Source: Setophaga petechia (Eukaryota > Chordata > Aves > Passeriformes > Parulidae). From it: a stretch of DNA of 64,000 bases. The position numbers were made by a program, and so were the translations under genes. The DNA lies in contig JANCRA010000061.1 of assembly GCA_024362935.1 (NCBI GenBank), positions 2,418,001-2,482,000 of the forward strand, written 5' to 3'. The notes below the pieces were generated by a model that saw nothing but the letters and a program-made list of their open reading frames with translations, was not told the origin of the DNA and ran no database searches. Below, piece after piece: positions 33,606 through 44,961 of the stretch; the first letter of the stretch is position 1; each line of letters starts with the position of its first letter.

Positions 33606-36455
33606 GAAGAGCGCCGGACCTGGAAGCTGGATTGGAAGTCAGATGAACCAGTACAGGTCTTACAGTGGCCACTTAATAAACAAAAATTGAAGGCACTCAA
33701 CGAGCTCGTTCAGGAGAAGCTACTTAAGGGTAATATCGTGGAGACCATGTCACCATGGAACTCCCCGGTATTTGTCATCAAGAAACCCAATAAAGATAAG
33801 TGGCGGCTCCTGACCGACCTCCGCCAAATTAATGAAAGAATAATAGATATGGGTCCTCTCCAGCCAGGGATGCCTTCCCCTGCAATGCTCCCCCAAAATT
33901 GGAATTTGGCAGTCATTGACATAAAAGATTGTTTCTTCCAAATTCCTCTACACCCTGATGATGCTCCGCGTTTCGCATTCACGGTTCCTTCCATCAACCG
34001 TGAGTCCCCAGACAAGCGCTACCATTGGCGGGTCCTTCCTCAAGGCATGAAGAACTCGCCAGTGATCTGCCAATGGTATGTTGCTTCTCTGCTGTCCCCC
34101 ATCCGTACAGCCTTAGGGGATGTCGTCGTGATTCACCACTACATGGACGACATCCTCGTTTGTGCACCAGACAATGATTTGCTTGTCCATGCGCTTGGCC
34201 TGACAACCAATGCGTTGGTTGCTGCAGGGTTTGAGCTCCAGCAGGAAAAAATTCAGAGGATGCCACCTTGGAGGTACCTAGGCCTCGAGATTACCAAGCG
34301 GACCACTGTGCTGCAAAAATTGGCTATTCGGACAAATGTCCGGACCCTAGCAGATGTCCATCAACTGTGTGGGTCTTTAAATTGGGTGAGACCCTGGCTG
34401 GGTATTTCCACCGAAGACCTAGCCCCCCTTTTCAATTTGTTGAAAGGGGGAGAGGAGCTATGTTCTCCTAGGGCTCTCACCCCGGAGGCTCAGGTGGCAT
34501 TAGAAAGCATACAGAAGGCCATCTCAGCGCGGCAGGCTCAACGTTATCATCCGGACCTGCCCTTTAAATTTGTTGTGCTGGGAAAGTTGCCACACCTCCA
34601 TGGCATGATCCATCAGTGGGACAAAAGTTTAAAGGACCAAGGCTTGGGAGATCCCCTCTTAATCATAGAGTGGGTTTTTCTCAGCCACCATAGGTCCAAA
34701 AGGATGACAAGGCCACAGGAGCTGGTAGCCGAACTGATCCGCAAAGCAAGAACGCGGATCAGGGAGCTGGCAGGTTGTGACTTTGCATGCATTCACATAC
34801 CAATCCAATTAGAATCGGGCCAATTTACTAAGAAAGCTTTTGAAGACCTGCTCCAAACAAATGAAATGCTTCAATTTGCTCTGGATGGTTACACGGGGAG
34901 TATTGCGGTTAATCGGCCGGCCCATAAATTGTTTAATTCAGAATTCAAATTATCATTAAAAAGGGTTCAGAGCCGGGAGCCCCTGGATGCCTTGACAGTT
35001 TTTACTGACGCGTCTGGAGCATCTCACAAGTCAGTGATGACTTGGAAAGATCCTCAGACTCAGCAGTGGGAGACTGATGTTGCCGTTGTGGAGGGTTCTC
35101 CACAAATTGCTGAGTTAGACGCAGTCGTCAGGGCATTTCAGAAGTTCTCGGGACCCTTCAATCTGGTCACAGATTCAGCATACGTCGCCGGGGTAGTATC
35201 CAGAGCGGACTCCGCAGTTCTTCAAGAGGTTTCAAATCAAAATTTATTTAACTTGCTCACGAGGCTTGTAGATCTGGTCTCCCACCGTGAGCATCCTTAT
35301 TATGTGATGCATGTAAGGTCGCACACAGATCTGCCTGGGTTCATTGCTGAAGGCAACCGCAGGGCCGATTCTTTGGCTGCGGCTGCTGTCACGGTGGGCC
35401 CGCTCCCAGATGTGTTCGGCCAGGCTAAGATCAGCCACCAGCTATTCCATCAGAATGCGCCTGGCTTGGTCCGGCAGTTCAACCTTACCCACGACCAGGC
35501 CAAGGCGATTGTGGCCACATGTCCCCAATGCCAAAAAGATCAGATGCCCGTCATTGCTTCGGGGACAAATCCCCGAGGCTTGGCGAGCTGTGAGGTGTGG
35601 CAAATGGACGTGACACATGTCCCATCTTTTGGTAGACTGTGTTACGTCCATGTCTCTGTAGACACCTTTTCTGGTGCTATCTTTGCCTCTGCCCACACAG
35701 GTGAAAGGGCAGCGGATGTCCAAAAGCACCTGCTTTTGGCATTCGCCGTCCTGGGCATCCCTAGGGCCATCAAAACTGACAACGGGCCGGCGTACACATC
35801 CAAGGAACTGCGGAGCTTCCTGCAGCAATGGGGAATAGAGCATAAGACCGGCATCCCCTATTCCCCGACAGGCCAAGCCATGGTGGAGAGGGCCCACCAG
35901 AGCCTTAAGAAAGTATTAGCTCGTCAACGAGCGGCCGTGAAGGTGGAGACCCCCCACGTCCGGTTGTCGAGGGCACTTTACACCCTTAACTTTTTAAACT
36001 GCGCCTTCGACAACCCCAATCCTCCAGTGGTCAGGCACTTTGGCAGTCACCAACAGCTGCAACCTAGGGTCAGGCCACCGGTCCTCATAAAGGATCCGGA
36101 GACCTGGAGGACGGAAGGGCCGTATGACCTGGTTACCTGGGGGAGGGGATACGCTTGCGTGTCCACTCCCTCAGGGCCCAAATGGATACCATCTAAGTGG
36201 GTCCGGCCCTTCCTCCCGAAGCAGGGGACCCAGAAGAAGGCTGTGCCCCAGGTGCACGAGGCGTGCTGGCGGCGGAGGAGGAAACGTTCTGACTCAGCAT
36301 CCTCCTCCAGCTCTCAATTATCTTCAGGAACAGGGTCTCCCCCTCTGCAACCTCCTTTCACAGCAGACCTTCCCTCACAAGACTCCCAACCTCCTTCCCG
36401 AGCGTCCTCTCCGTTCTCTTACGATTTAAATTTATTTCATGTGGATGAATCCTAG
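33606..36455 (+). CDS. pol: ERV-B pol: reverse transcriptase, RNase H and integrase
   Basis: Open from the LTR junction to TAG at 36453. RT has the LPQG segment and YMDD (34140-34151). RNase H starts near the DAS at about 35007 and includes TDSAY. Integrase has an HHCC zinc domain (about 35440-35535), then the DD35E core: Asp near 35606, Asp in KTDNGPAY near 35775 and Glu in MVERAH near 35883. A C-terminal domain and a Ser/Pro-rich tail follow. All catalytic motifs inspected are intact. Pol has no start of its own; it should be made as gag-pro-pol, which the inserted LTR prevents. The first 80 bases after the LTR are in frame. Confidence 0.9.
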   Translation, partial: EERRTWKLDWKSDEPVQVLQWPLNKQKLKALNELVQEKLLKGNIVETMSPWNSPVFVIKKPNKDKWRLLTDLRQINERIIDMGPLQPGMPSPAMLPQNWNLAVIDIKDCFFQIPLHPDDAPRFAFTVPSINRESPDKRYHWRVLPQGMKNSPVICQWYVASLLSPIRTALGDVVVIHHYMDDILVCAPDNDLLVHALGLTTNALVAAGFELQQEKIQRMPPWRYLGLEITKRTTVLQKLAIRTNVRTLADVHQLCGSLNWVRPWLGISTEDLAPLFNLLKGGEELCSPRALTPEAQVALESIQKAISARQAQRYHPDLPFKFVVLGKLPHLHGMIHQWDKSLKDQGLGDPLLIIEWVFLSHHRSKRMTRPQELVAELIRKARTRIRELAGCDFACIHIPIQLESGQFTKKAFEDLLQTNEMLQFALDGYTGSIAVNRPAHKLFNSEFKLSLKRVQSREPLDALTVFTDASGASHKSVMTWKDPQTQQWETDVAVVEGSPQIAELDAVVRAFQKFSGPFNLVTDSAYVAGVVSRADSAVLQEVSNQNLFNLLTRLVDLVSHREHPYYVMHVRSHTDLPGFIAEGNRRADSLAAAAVTVGPLPDVFGQAKISHQLFHQNAPGLVRQFNLTHDQAKAIVATCPQCQKDQMPVIASGTNPRGLASCEVWQMDVTHVPSFGRLCYVHVSVDTFSGAIFASAHTGERAADVQKHLLLAFAVLGIPRAIKTDNGPAYTSKELRSFLQQWGIEHKTGIPYSPTGQAMVERAHQSLKKVLARQRAAVKVETPHVRLSRALYTLNFLNCAFDNPNPPVVRHFGSHQQLQPRVRPPVLIKDPETWRTEGPYDLVTWGRGYACVSTPSGPKWIPSKWVRPFLPKQGTQKKAVPQVHEACWRRRRKRSDSASSSSSQLSSGTGSPPLQPPFTADLPSQDSQPPSRASSPFSYDLNLFHVDES

Positions 36456-36530
36456 ATTTGATTACATTAAATTTGTGTTATTTCCTTTATCTTTCAGTTC
36501 ATCTCCCCGCTGGCCCCCGCGTCAACATCC

Positions 36531-37928
36531 ATGGCTCCCAACCCAGCATTTAGTGTCGTCCTACTGGTTACCTGCGGCCTCCTGACACCACCTTCAGGAT
36601 CGTGGGTCATCCCCCAGCCGAAGGTCAATGTCTGGCGTGCCTTGGCTCAGTCCATGGGGCAGGACCACATCTGCCTGGACACCGGTGCAGCAGAGGACCC
36701 AATGTCGTCTTGCCTTGTGGGGATCCCTTTCTCTCCAGGCGAGTTTCCCTTAGCTTTTCAATCTGCCCTAGTCCCTATTTTGGCCCGGAGCCTTACCATC
36801 CCTCCTAGTTTTGACTCAAGCAATGCCTGGAGAGACGGGGTAAGGAGGCTGGACCCCCTAACCCCTGAGCCCACAGAATTACATCTGCTCGGTTCTGCCA
36901 ATGCTACCATCTGTTTTCAGTTTGAATACACCTTTGCTCCCATAAAAAAGGGCGTAGAGGTTGTCCGGCAGACAAAAATAGAATACCAAGGCCAGCAGTG
37001 GTGCTCTGCTGTTTTGAAGATTAGCGGGCCCACTACGACTGGCCAGAAGCCCTACGCCCTTCCCAAAGGAGTGTTTTTAATTTGTGGCGACCGAGCGTGG
37101 GCAGGCATCCCCTCTCGCCTGATCGGAGGGCCGTGCACGCTAAGCAGACTGACGCTGTTTACTCCCAACATTACCCAAATTATAAATTGGAAAAAAGCAA
37201 ATGTCACATCTCAATTGGCTAGGACAAAAAGAGGTCTTAAAGACCTCACCGAAGATTGTGACGACGAAATTACCCATTGGTCTCACTCCAAAAGCGTCGC
37301 CTTTACCATTTTACTGCCGTGGGTATCGGTGGCGAAATCTCTAGGTGAATTGGGCCGCCTAGAGTGTTGGGTTGCCAAACAAGCGAATTTTACTTCAGCT
37401 GCTTTATACGACCTCCTCACAGACGAGGAGATAACGAGGAAGGCGACTCTTCAAAACAGGGCAGCAATAGATTTTCTATTGCTGCTCCATCACCATAAGT
37501 GTGAAGAGTTTGAGGGCCTCTGCTGCCTCAATTTATCATCACGAGCTGAGGACGCCAGGCACACTATAAGGCAGATACAAGACCTTGTTCATGAAATAAA
37601 AAAGGAATCATCTGACTGGCTGGGGGACATTTTCAAAGGTTGGGGCCTCAGCGGGTGGGCCAGCTCAGTAATAGAGTCCGTCTGTAAAGTTGTTTTAAGT
37701 TTGATCTTGTTATTAATTCTGTTTGCTATAATCCACAAGCTGGTCAAGAGATTAATAGCGAAAGCTATTCCCAGCGTGAACAGAGCTTCTGCTCTTTTCA
37801 TGGAGCAATTCGAGATAGAAGACCCCTCTTCGGAGGCCGAGAGAGCTGCAGAAGAAGAGGGGCCCGTCGAACTGTCACCAGAAGATGTCTATTTCGAAGA
37901 AGACACTGCCGGAGAAGACCAGCTGTGA
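36531..37928 (+). CDS. env: ERV-B env glycoprotein, complete open frame
   Basis: 465 codons. Residues 1-24 form a signal peptide. SU follows to an RTKR furin-type site near residues 231-234. TM contains the immunosuppressive-type segment, CX6CC at about residues 324-332 (SU-TM disulfide), a transmembrane helix at about 384-405 and an acidic tail of about 60 residues. Several N-glycosylation sites (NAT, NIT, NVT, NFT, NLS) are visible. The motifs and small SU resemble alpharetrovirus-type Env and the env of ERV-A. It starts 75 nt after the pol stop and would be translated from spliced RNA. Whether it is expressed is unknown. Confidence 0.88.
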   Translation: MAPNPAFSVVLLVTCGLLTPPSGSWVIPQPKVNVWRALAQSMGQDHICLDTGAAEDPMSSCLVGIPFSPGEFPLAFQSALVPILARSLTIPPSFDSSNAWRDGVRRLDPLTPEPTELHLLGSANATICFQFEYTFAPIKKGVEVVRQTKIEYQGQQWCSAVLKISGPTTTGQKPYALPKGVFLICGDRAWAGIPSRLIGGPCTLSRLTLFTPNITQIINWKKANVTSQLARTKRGLKDLTEDCDDEITHWSHSKSVAFTILLPWVSVAKSLGELGRLECWVAKQANFTSAALYDLLTDEEITRKATLQNRAAIDFLLLLHHHKCEEFEGLCCLNLSSRAEDARHTIRQIQDLVHEIKKESSDWLGDIFKGWGLSGWASSVIESVCKVVLSLILLLILFAIIHKLVKRLIAKAIPSVNRASALFMEQFEIEDPSSEAERAAEEEGPVELSPEDVYFEEDTAGEDQL

Positions 37929-37996
37929 ATCTGGACTTTTAATTCTAATACGGACTCTCAGTTCTTGTTGTTTTTATTTCGTAAAAAACGGGGAGA

Positions 37997-38695
37997 TGTT
38001 GTGGTGTGTTAATTTAGTTTGGTTTTATGGCTCCCCTAATTCGTACTGCCTCCCCCCTATTTTCTTATAATGGTTTGATCCTACTGTTTCTTCCCGCCAG
38101 TGACCTGCCAATCTTTTCATTTCCCTGGTTACTCCCGCCATTCTCTTTGTCCGTTATATGAGTTATATAATTCCCCCTCCCCTTTTCTCCTTTTATGCAG
38201 ACTTAACCCCCTCCCTAAATCCAGCCAATCACTCCCTGCCCCTTCCCAGTTTCTAGAGAGTTCTCCGTTCTTGAAGCAGGGATTGGCTGTAGACTCGGGG
38301 GCCCCTCCCTTATTTTATCTTAATTCGTTCCTGTACTCTGTCAGTTATGTTTAGCCTACTCCCATGTATTCCCCGATTGGTTCTGTATCAGCTCCTCCTT
38401 TGGTAACCTCCCTCAATATATAATCTTGTTTCGCCCCTCCCCGGGGGTCACTCACTGGGACCTACCCTTCCCTGACACCCGGTTGCTCTCCCTGGAAGCC
38501 TTCCTGCTTTAGCAATAAAGCTACCTTCAACCCAGTGAGTGTCCTGGCTCCGTCTTCGTCTTCCTAGCAGTGGCAGCAGTCCAGCGTGAGGTCAGCCCAG
38601 GGCCTTTAGCCGCCAAGGGGACCCACCGCTTGCAGCTTGGGCATTGGCCGCCCCGAGCCAGCCGGACGCTTGACCACTTGGCCAACGCCACTGCA
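37997..38695 (+). repeat. ERV-B 3' LTR
   Basis: It has the same length as the 5' copy, with six substitutions seen. The polypurine tract aaaaaacggggaga (37983-37996) touches its first base. AATAAA is at 38514-38519. Confidence 0.92.
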
Positions 38696-38701
38696 AAAAT
38701 T

Positions 38702-39720
38702 TAAAAAAATATTTGGATTCAAAGAAACAAGTCCTTACATTACCTGTAAGATATGGTCATAATGATGTAAATCCACGATTTGAAAGTCTTTCTCACCATG
38801 ATATAAAGGAACTGTGTCAGGCTTTAAAAGAAAGTGAGTTCTCTTTATTTTAATATGTTGAAAAGTATTTTTAATTCTTATGACTTAGTCCCTGATGATT
38901 GTTAAAATGTAGCTTCCCTGATTTTAAACAATTCACAATATCTTTAATGAGAATTACAATAGAAAAAACTTCTTAATAAATTGGTTGAAAGATATGCAAA
39001 TACTACTTTTGAAGATATAGATGTTACCCAATTAGCAAGTGATCCAACTTACCATAGACCAGAAAATCAAGGAGTAGAATTGCCTCGGCCTGTATTAACA
39101 GATATTAAAGCTGCTGCTAGAAAAGCTTTGTTTTCAGTTGAGCCAGCTGGTAGCCATGTAAATGCTTATACTACTATCAGACAAAGTGTAACAGAGTCCT
39201 ATGGTTCTTTTTTTTTTTTCAACCCAAGCAATCAAAAAACAATTTCCAGATGAACAAGCTCGCTCCTATATTGTTCAAAACCTGGCTTTTGTAAATGCTA
39301 ATGAGGAATGTAGAAAAATTATTTTAACTTTGCCTGATCAGCCTCCAACTGTTACACAGATGCTAACAGTTTGCAGTAAGTTTACTGCTCCACAACATCT
39401 TGCTAATATACAGGTCAATGCTTTAGGAAAAACATTTGAAGATAATCACACATAATGAATAGATAAATTTGAAAAACGCCTGAAAAAACAAGAAAAAGTT
39501 TGGGAAAACTGTTAGCACTGTACAGTTAGACTCTGATAAAAAGATTTGTTGCTTTGCTTGTAATAAACCAAGTCACATTAAAAAGGATTGTCATATGAAA
39601 ACATTCCAACCAAAACAACTTTTTATTTGCCCTCGATGTTGAAAAGGGAAGCATCCTGCTAAGTACTGTCACTCTCAGTTTGACATCGATGGCAGACCTT
39701 TGTCGTTAAACTTAAAAAGC
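38702..39720 (+). pseudogene. gag: ERV-A2 gag: capsid and nucleocapsid
   Basis: Capsid resumes right after ERV-B, with RYGHNDVNPRFESL-type sequence and a major homology region interrupted by a T-run frame break near 39210-39222 (pieces 38981-39253 and 39201-39455). Two zinc knuckles follow: CFACNKPSHIKKDC is intact (about 39553-39594), and the second has a stop codon between its second Cys and the Lys-Gly (about 39642). Confidence 0.75.
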
Positions 39721-40600
39721 AGCGCACACCACCGCGCTCAGACACAAGTAGTGGTACCCCCTGACAACCAGTTACCCAGTGGTGGTAGTACCTCAGTCAT
39801 TTATCCCTCAATCAACCAATCCTCAAACGGTTCCAGCTCAATACACTCAGGTGCAAGGTTTGAATTAGCCTCTTAAATAATCTGTGTTGTGTGAGCATTC
39901 CTACTGAAATTGTCAATCTTTTTCAACAAAAACAAGATTATTTGATTCTAGGCAAAGCCAACAACAAAAATCTTGGACTCTCAATCCTTCCTTCTGTTGT
40001 TTCAGTAAATTCTAATGAAGAGCAAGTGATTTTAGCTCTTGCACTTCATGTTCCTATAGTAATTCCACCAAAACCACCTATTGCTATTGCATTTCTGTTA
40101 TACACCCATGAATACACCCAAGCAAAACAACTTTCCAAAGAATTCAATTGTGTCTGTGCCATTTAGTACCTCAGGTCCAGAAGTCTTTTGAGTGCAATGT
40201 TTGGACCATGACTGACCGCTACTGACTTGTAGCCTGATTCACTGTGGTAAAACAATTTACATTACAGGCATGCTGGATACTGGTGCAGATGTCACTGTAA
40301 TTTCTCACATGTTCTGGCCCAATGGTTGAGATTTGGTGGCTCCTTCAGGTTGCCTCACAGGGACTGGAAGTGCTACTGTGTGTTTGCAAAGTGCATCCAT
40401 GATTAACATTACAGGTCCTGAAAGAAAGACAGCAACAGTGCATCCTTTTGTTGTGCAGAAGCCTCTCACTATGGGGAACAAAACTGGAGGTGAGACTGTG
40501 ATGGAAACCACATCAAAATCTGCCACTTTAAAGCTGACCTGGGAAACTGATCATCCTATATAGATTTATCAATGGCCTTTAACAGAGAAAAAATTAAATA
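39721..40600 (+). pseudogene. pro: ERV-A2 dUTPase-like region and protease
   Basis: The active site LDTGADVTVIS is readable (DTGAD at 40276-40290), but a stop follows about a dozen codons later and the rest continues in 40333-40563. The preceding 39891-40166 frame corresponds to the region before protease in ERV-B. No functional enzyme. Confidence 0.65.
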
Positions 40601-43125
40601 GCCTTAAAAAAATTGGTAAAAGAACAATTACAGCAAAGTCACATCATCCCCAAAAATAGTCCCTGGAATTCACCTGTATTCGTCATCCACAAGAAGACAT
40701 CGGATTTCTAGAAGTTGCTTCATGACCTGACGAAGATCAATTAAGTGATTGAAGACATGAGACCTCTTCAGCCTGGACTTCCTTCTTTATCTATGATCCC
40801 AAAACACTGGCCTCTCATTGTCGTTGATTTTAAGGACTGTTTTTTCCACATTCTACTTCATCCTGATGATGCTCCAAGATTTGCGTTTTCAGTTCCTGGC
40901 ATCAATCAAAGGGAACCCATGCAGAGATATCACTGGAAATCATTGCCCCAAAGATTGAAGAATTCACCTATAATTTGTCAGTATTTTGTTGCCCAAGCTT
41001 TGTCTCCAGTTCGACAGGAGTCTCCCAGATCCATGATTCTGCACTTCATAGATGATTTGCTCATCGCAGCTCCAATGCAGGCAGAGATGGAGTGAACACA
41101 TGCTAGTGCTGTTACTGAAATTCAAAATGCTGGACTTGAAATTTCTGCAACAAAAATCTAGAGAAGTTCCACCCTAGAAGTATCTGAGATGAAAGATGAC
41201 TGAGAAAACAATAACACTGCAGAAGATACAGCTCCAGACCAGTGTCAGCAACCTGCAAGCCTTACAACAGCTTTTAGGAGAAATCAATTAAGTCAGACCT
41301 GTTTGGAGAATCACCAATGATGAACTAAGTCCACTTTTCAATTTACTGAGAAGAAACTGTGACATCAATTCTCCAAGAACCTTAACACCTGAAGCTCATG
41401 CGGCCCTTAACAAGGTCATAGAAGCTCTCCAAAGACAAGTAGCTCATCACTGCATTCTGGAAAAGCCATTCTTTTTTGCAATTTTAAGAGAAAAAATGCA
41501 ACTTTGTAGTCTCATTTTTCAGTGAAACCCTTCTGAGACAGATCCTTTGTTGATAATAGTATAGATTTTTCTTCCCTACAGGTTTCCAAAAACTATTTTC
41601 ACAGTTTTAGAGATGATAGCACAAATTGTAATTAAAGCCAAAACCAGATTGCTAACTTTAGCAGGTCAAGAATTTGCAATTATCTGTTTACCATTGAAAA
41701 AAGATTATCTCAATTGGGCAATACAAAATTCTGGTGATTTGCAGTATGCATTGTTGAATTTCCCAGGTGTTTGTTCTGTTCATTACCAAGCTCACAAATT
41801 ACTGCAAGCAAAACTGAGTTTTAAAGAGAAACCTAAATTAAGTGAAGACCCTTTAAATGCAGTGACTCTCTTCACTGATGGCTCTGGCAAAAATCACAAA
41901 TCACTTATCATTTGGTTGAACCAAACAACTAATGCTTGGGAGTCAGACATTCAAATAGTAGAAAGATCTCCTCAGATTGTTGAGCTTGCTGCTGTGGTTC
42001 GGGCTTTTTAGCTCTTCCCACAACCTCTTAATTTAATCACAGATTCTGCTTATGTTGCCTATGTGGTTAAGAGAATAGAAGGGTCAATTTTAAAGGATGT
42101 TAGTAATGACACTTTATATCGTTGGCTTTCATGTCTTTATACAACTTTGCAATATAGAACTAATCCAGATTTTGTTTCTCACATCAGGTCTCATTCTTCA
42201 CTTCCTGGATTTTTAGTGGAAGGAAACGCAAGAGCAGACAAACTGACAATGGTTATTTCAAACACTTTGCCAAACATTTTGGAACAAGCAAAACTGAGTC
42301 ATGCCTTTTTCCACTAAAACCACAAACATTTCTGCAAATGTTTCAAATTTCCAAAAGTCAAGCAAAAGCTTTGCCCTGACTGTCAGCTTGTGTAGCCTCC
42401 TGTTTCTACAGGAGCAGTCAACCCACGAGGTTTGCAAAGCCTGCAGTTATGGCAAACAGATATCACTAAATACCCTTCCTTTGGTAAATTTAAAAACATT
42501 CATGTTTCAGTAGACACATTCTCTGGTGCAATTTTTGCTTCTGTTCACACAGGTGAAGCAGGCAGTCATGCCTGTCAACATTTTTTGCAAGCTTTTGCTT
42601 CATTGGGTGTGCCCCAAGAAGTAAAATCCAACAATAGTCCCGCATATATATCTATCTCAAAAATTGGTCACGTTTCTAACGAATGGGGTGTTCGTCACAT
42701 CTTTAGTATTCCTGACTCTCCCACAAGTTAGGCAATTATTAAGAAAGCACATCAGACGTTAAAGCACATTCTAGATCAACAGAGAAGGGGAGTACAGGTC
42801 ACACCACAGATGAGGTTGAACAAAGCTTTGCATGTTTTTAATTTTTTAAACAGCTCTGTTGCAGAACCTGATCCACCGATTTTTAGGCATTTTTACAATA
42901 ACACACAGGCAAAACTGAAAGAAAATCCCCCTGTTTTAATTAGAAACCCTGAGACTGGACAAATTGAAGGTCCTTTCCGATTAGTCACCTGAGGCAAAGG
43001 GTATGCTCCTGTCTCTACAGGTGTAGGAATTAAGTGGGTCCCTGCCAAAAATGTCAAACCATATCGCACCCCAGAACGTGCTGATGAGTCCAAAACCGAA
43101 AAAGCAAGTACACAGACATGAGCCA
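40601..43125 (+). pseudogene. pol: ERV-A2 pol: RT, RNase H, integrase with many breaks
   Basis: RT is readable at 40745-41095, but the YMDD site is FIDD (41045-41056), followed by stops. RNase H (41613-42011 and 42063-42317) and integrase (42432-42731, 42810-42992) are separated by stops. In integrase the second catalytic Asp region reads SNNSPAY, so Asp is Asn. The full domain order is kept, which makes this copy the reference for what ERV-A1 has deleted. Confidence 0.8.
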
Positions 43126-43479
43126 AAAAGAGGAATCCTGGGTCACGCCTGACGTTCATTGTGCATCTGTAGAACCTGCAAACTCTGATTTTGTGTTAAT
43201 GTTATTTATAAATGTGTCAATTGTGTGTCAAATGTTTGTTTCATAGAGCTGATTTTTGGCAAAAGTGTAGGCTTTTGTTTTTGTTAGGTTATAGATCCCT
43301 TCTATTGGATCTTCAAGGTGAAATCTTATCTTAAGGTCAAAAGCAAAGTTTTTAAATTGCTATATATGTGAGAATTTTGCCAAAACTTAGCTCATAAACA
43401 AGACAGAGAAAAACCAAATAATATGCTGGTGTTGGTGGGTTTTAATTGTTTTTTGTCATGCAGATTTGCCTGTGGAACA

Positions 43480-44750
43480 ACCATAAACAAATGTTTGGGT
43501 GACCTTAGCCAAGGCAGCAGGCTCAGATACCATATACTTGTCTAATTCGGAACCAGAAAAACCTTTCTCAACCTGTCTGGTCGGTGTGCCAGTAAAAAAT
43601 TTGCCTTTGGTCAAATAGCAATCCAATGGTGAGCCAGGTGAAATTAACAATGAGAACAATCCTGCATTGAATTAGAATGTTTGAGCCAAAGAACTTCCCA
43701 GAGCAGTATCTGAGCCCCAAGAATTGGAAATCCTTGGTTCTTTGACAATGGATTTTTGCTTTACCTTTACAGCTAGTGGTTGGCAAGAAGGTGATCCCCC
43801 AAAGTACAATGTTACTCCCTATTATTTTGCATACAGAAACTTAAGTTTTTTGTGTAATTTTTCAAATAGTTGGCATGTGCTTTCTGAGGCTGACCAATAT
43901 CTACAACAATTGCCAAAGGGATATTGGTTCATTTATGGAGATAGGGCTTGGCAGGGCATTCCATCACACCTTGAAGGTGGCCCATGTAGCATTGGAATGC
44001 TCGCTGTAATTGCGCCTACTGCCAAAGCAGTCATGAAAAAGAAACAACAAAGGGGAACAAGATCTGCTCGTCATTATCATGAGAACTGTAAAAGTGATTT
44101 CATGCCTTGGAAGGCTGTGAAAAGGGTTTCAGCAAATTTGTTTTTACCCCAACTGGCTTCAGCAATGGCATTGAAACAATTAGATTGGGTTGGATGTTGG
44201 CTGAGTAAAAAAGCTAATGCCACATGCACTGCAATCAGTGACATATTGACCAACATTGATAGCGTTAGACAGCTGTCCTTCAAAACAGAGCAGCAATTGA
44301 TTTTCTTTTACTGGCAAAAGGACGTGGTTGTGAAGAATTTGAAAGATTTGTGTTGTGTGAACCTGTCAGATCATTCTGAATCCATCCACAAAAGCATACA
44401 AAAACTGAAAGATTTGACAGCGCGAATAAAGAAGATGGTGGGTCATGGTTACATGATTTGTTCCAAGAATGGAGCTTTGCACCTTGGCTAAGGGAACTTT
44501 GTAAGATAGGTCTCTATGTCTTGGGTGTTTTGGTAGTGATATTAATAGTAATACCCTGTATACTTCAGTGTGTGTGACAAATGATGAACAAAACTGTTGA
44601 ACAAGTTTTTATCGTACAAGAGAGAGAAGTAGGAAGTAGATTCACAGAAAGTGCTCGAAATCTCACAGAGATGGTAGATGAAGGTATAGAAACAGAAGAA
44701 GGTTTTGAGTTAAGACCCTGAAATTGACAAGACTTTTTTCAACAATGACT
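43480..44750 (+). pseudogene. env: ERV-A2 env, frameshifted
   Basis: The main open piece 43724-44491 carries YGDRAWQGIP and GGPC motifs, a degraded cleavage site and the start of TM. A frameshift near 44270 puts the CX6CC area out of frame; the membrane-proximal part resumes near 44465, with a stop in the tail. It is collinear with the ERV-A1 env. Confidence 0.75.
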
Positions 44751-44961
44751 TGTAAGTATTGTCAGGCGTAATTTATGCCCTTTCCACTGACTAGACCTTC
44801 ACAGCATTAAATTGCTGTTTTGTGATATAGCAATGCTTAGTGCCAACAAGAACATACTTTAAGCAGACAAAAAGCAAAAATATTATAGTAAAGCTACGAA
44901 ACCCAAGTAATAAATGACACGATTGTGAAAGTTTCTTTTTAAGCAAACAGAGAGGAGGAAT

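Larger units (their letters stand above)
28665..38695 (+). mobile_element. ERV-B: young betaretrovirus-like provirus inserted in ERV-A2
   Basis: Two 699-bp LTRs with AAAATT target duplications (28659-28664 and 38696-38701) bound a full LTR-PBS-gag-pro-pol-env-PPT-LTR provirus. It is 10031 bp including a solo LTR inserted inside it. The LTRs differ at six positions by eye (0.9%). Pol and env are open for 922 and 465 codons. The PBS fits tRNA-Lys(1,2), gag-pro overlap in the -1 frame with an AAAAAAC site, and a dUTPase-like region precedes protease, all betaretrovirus traits; Env is alpharetrovirus-like. Defects seen: a G-tract frame break in gag, a 2-nt loss in protease and the LTR insertion before RT. 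Confidence 0.92.
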
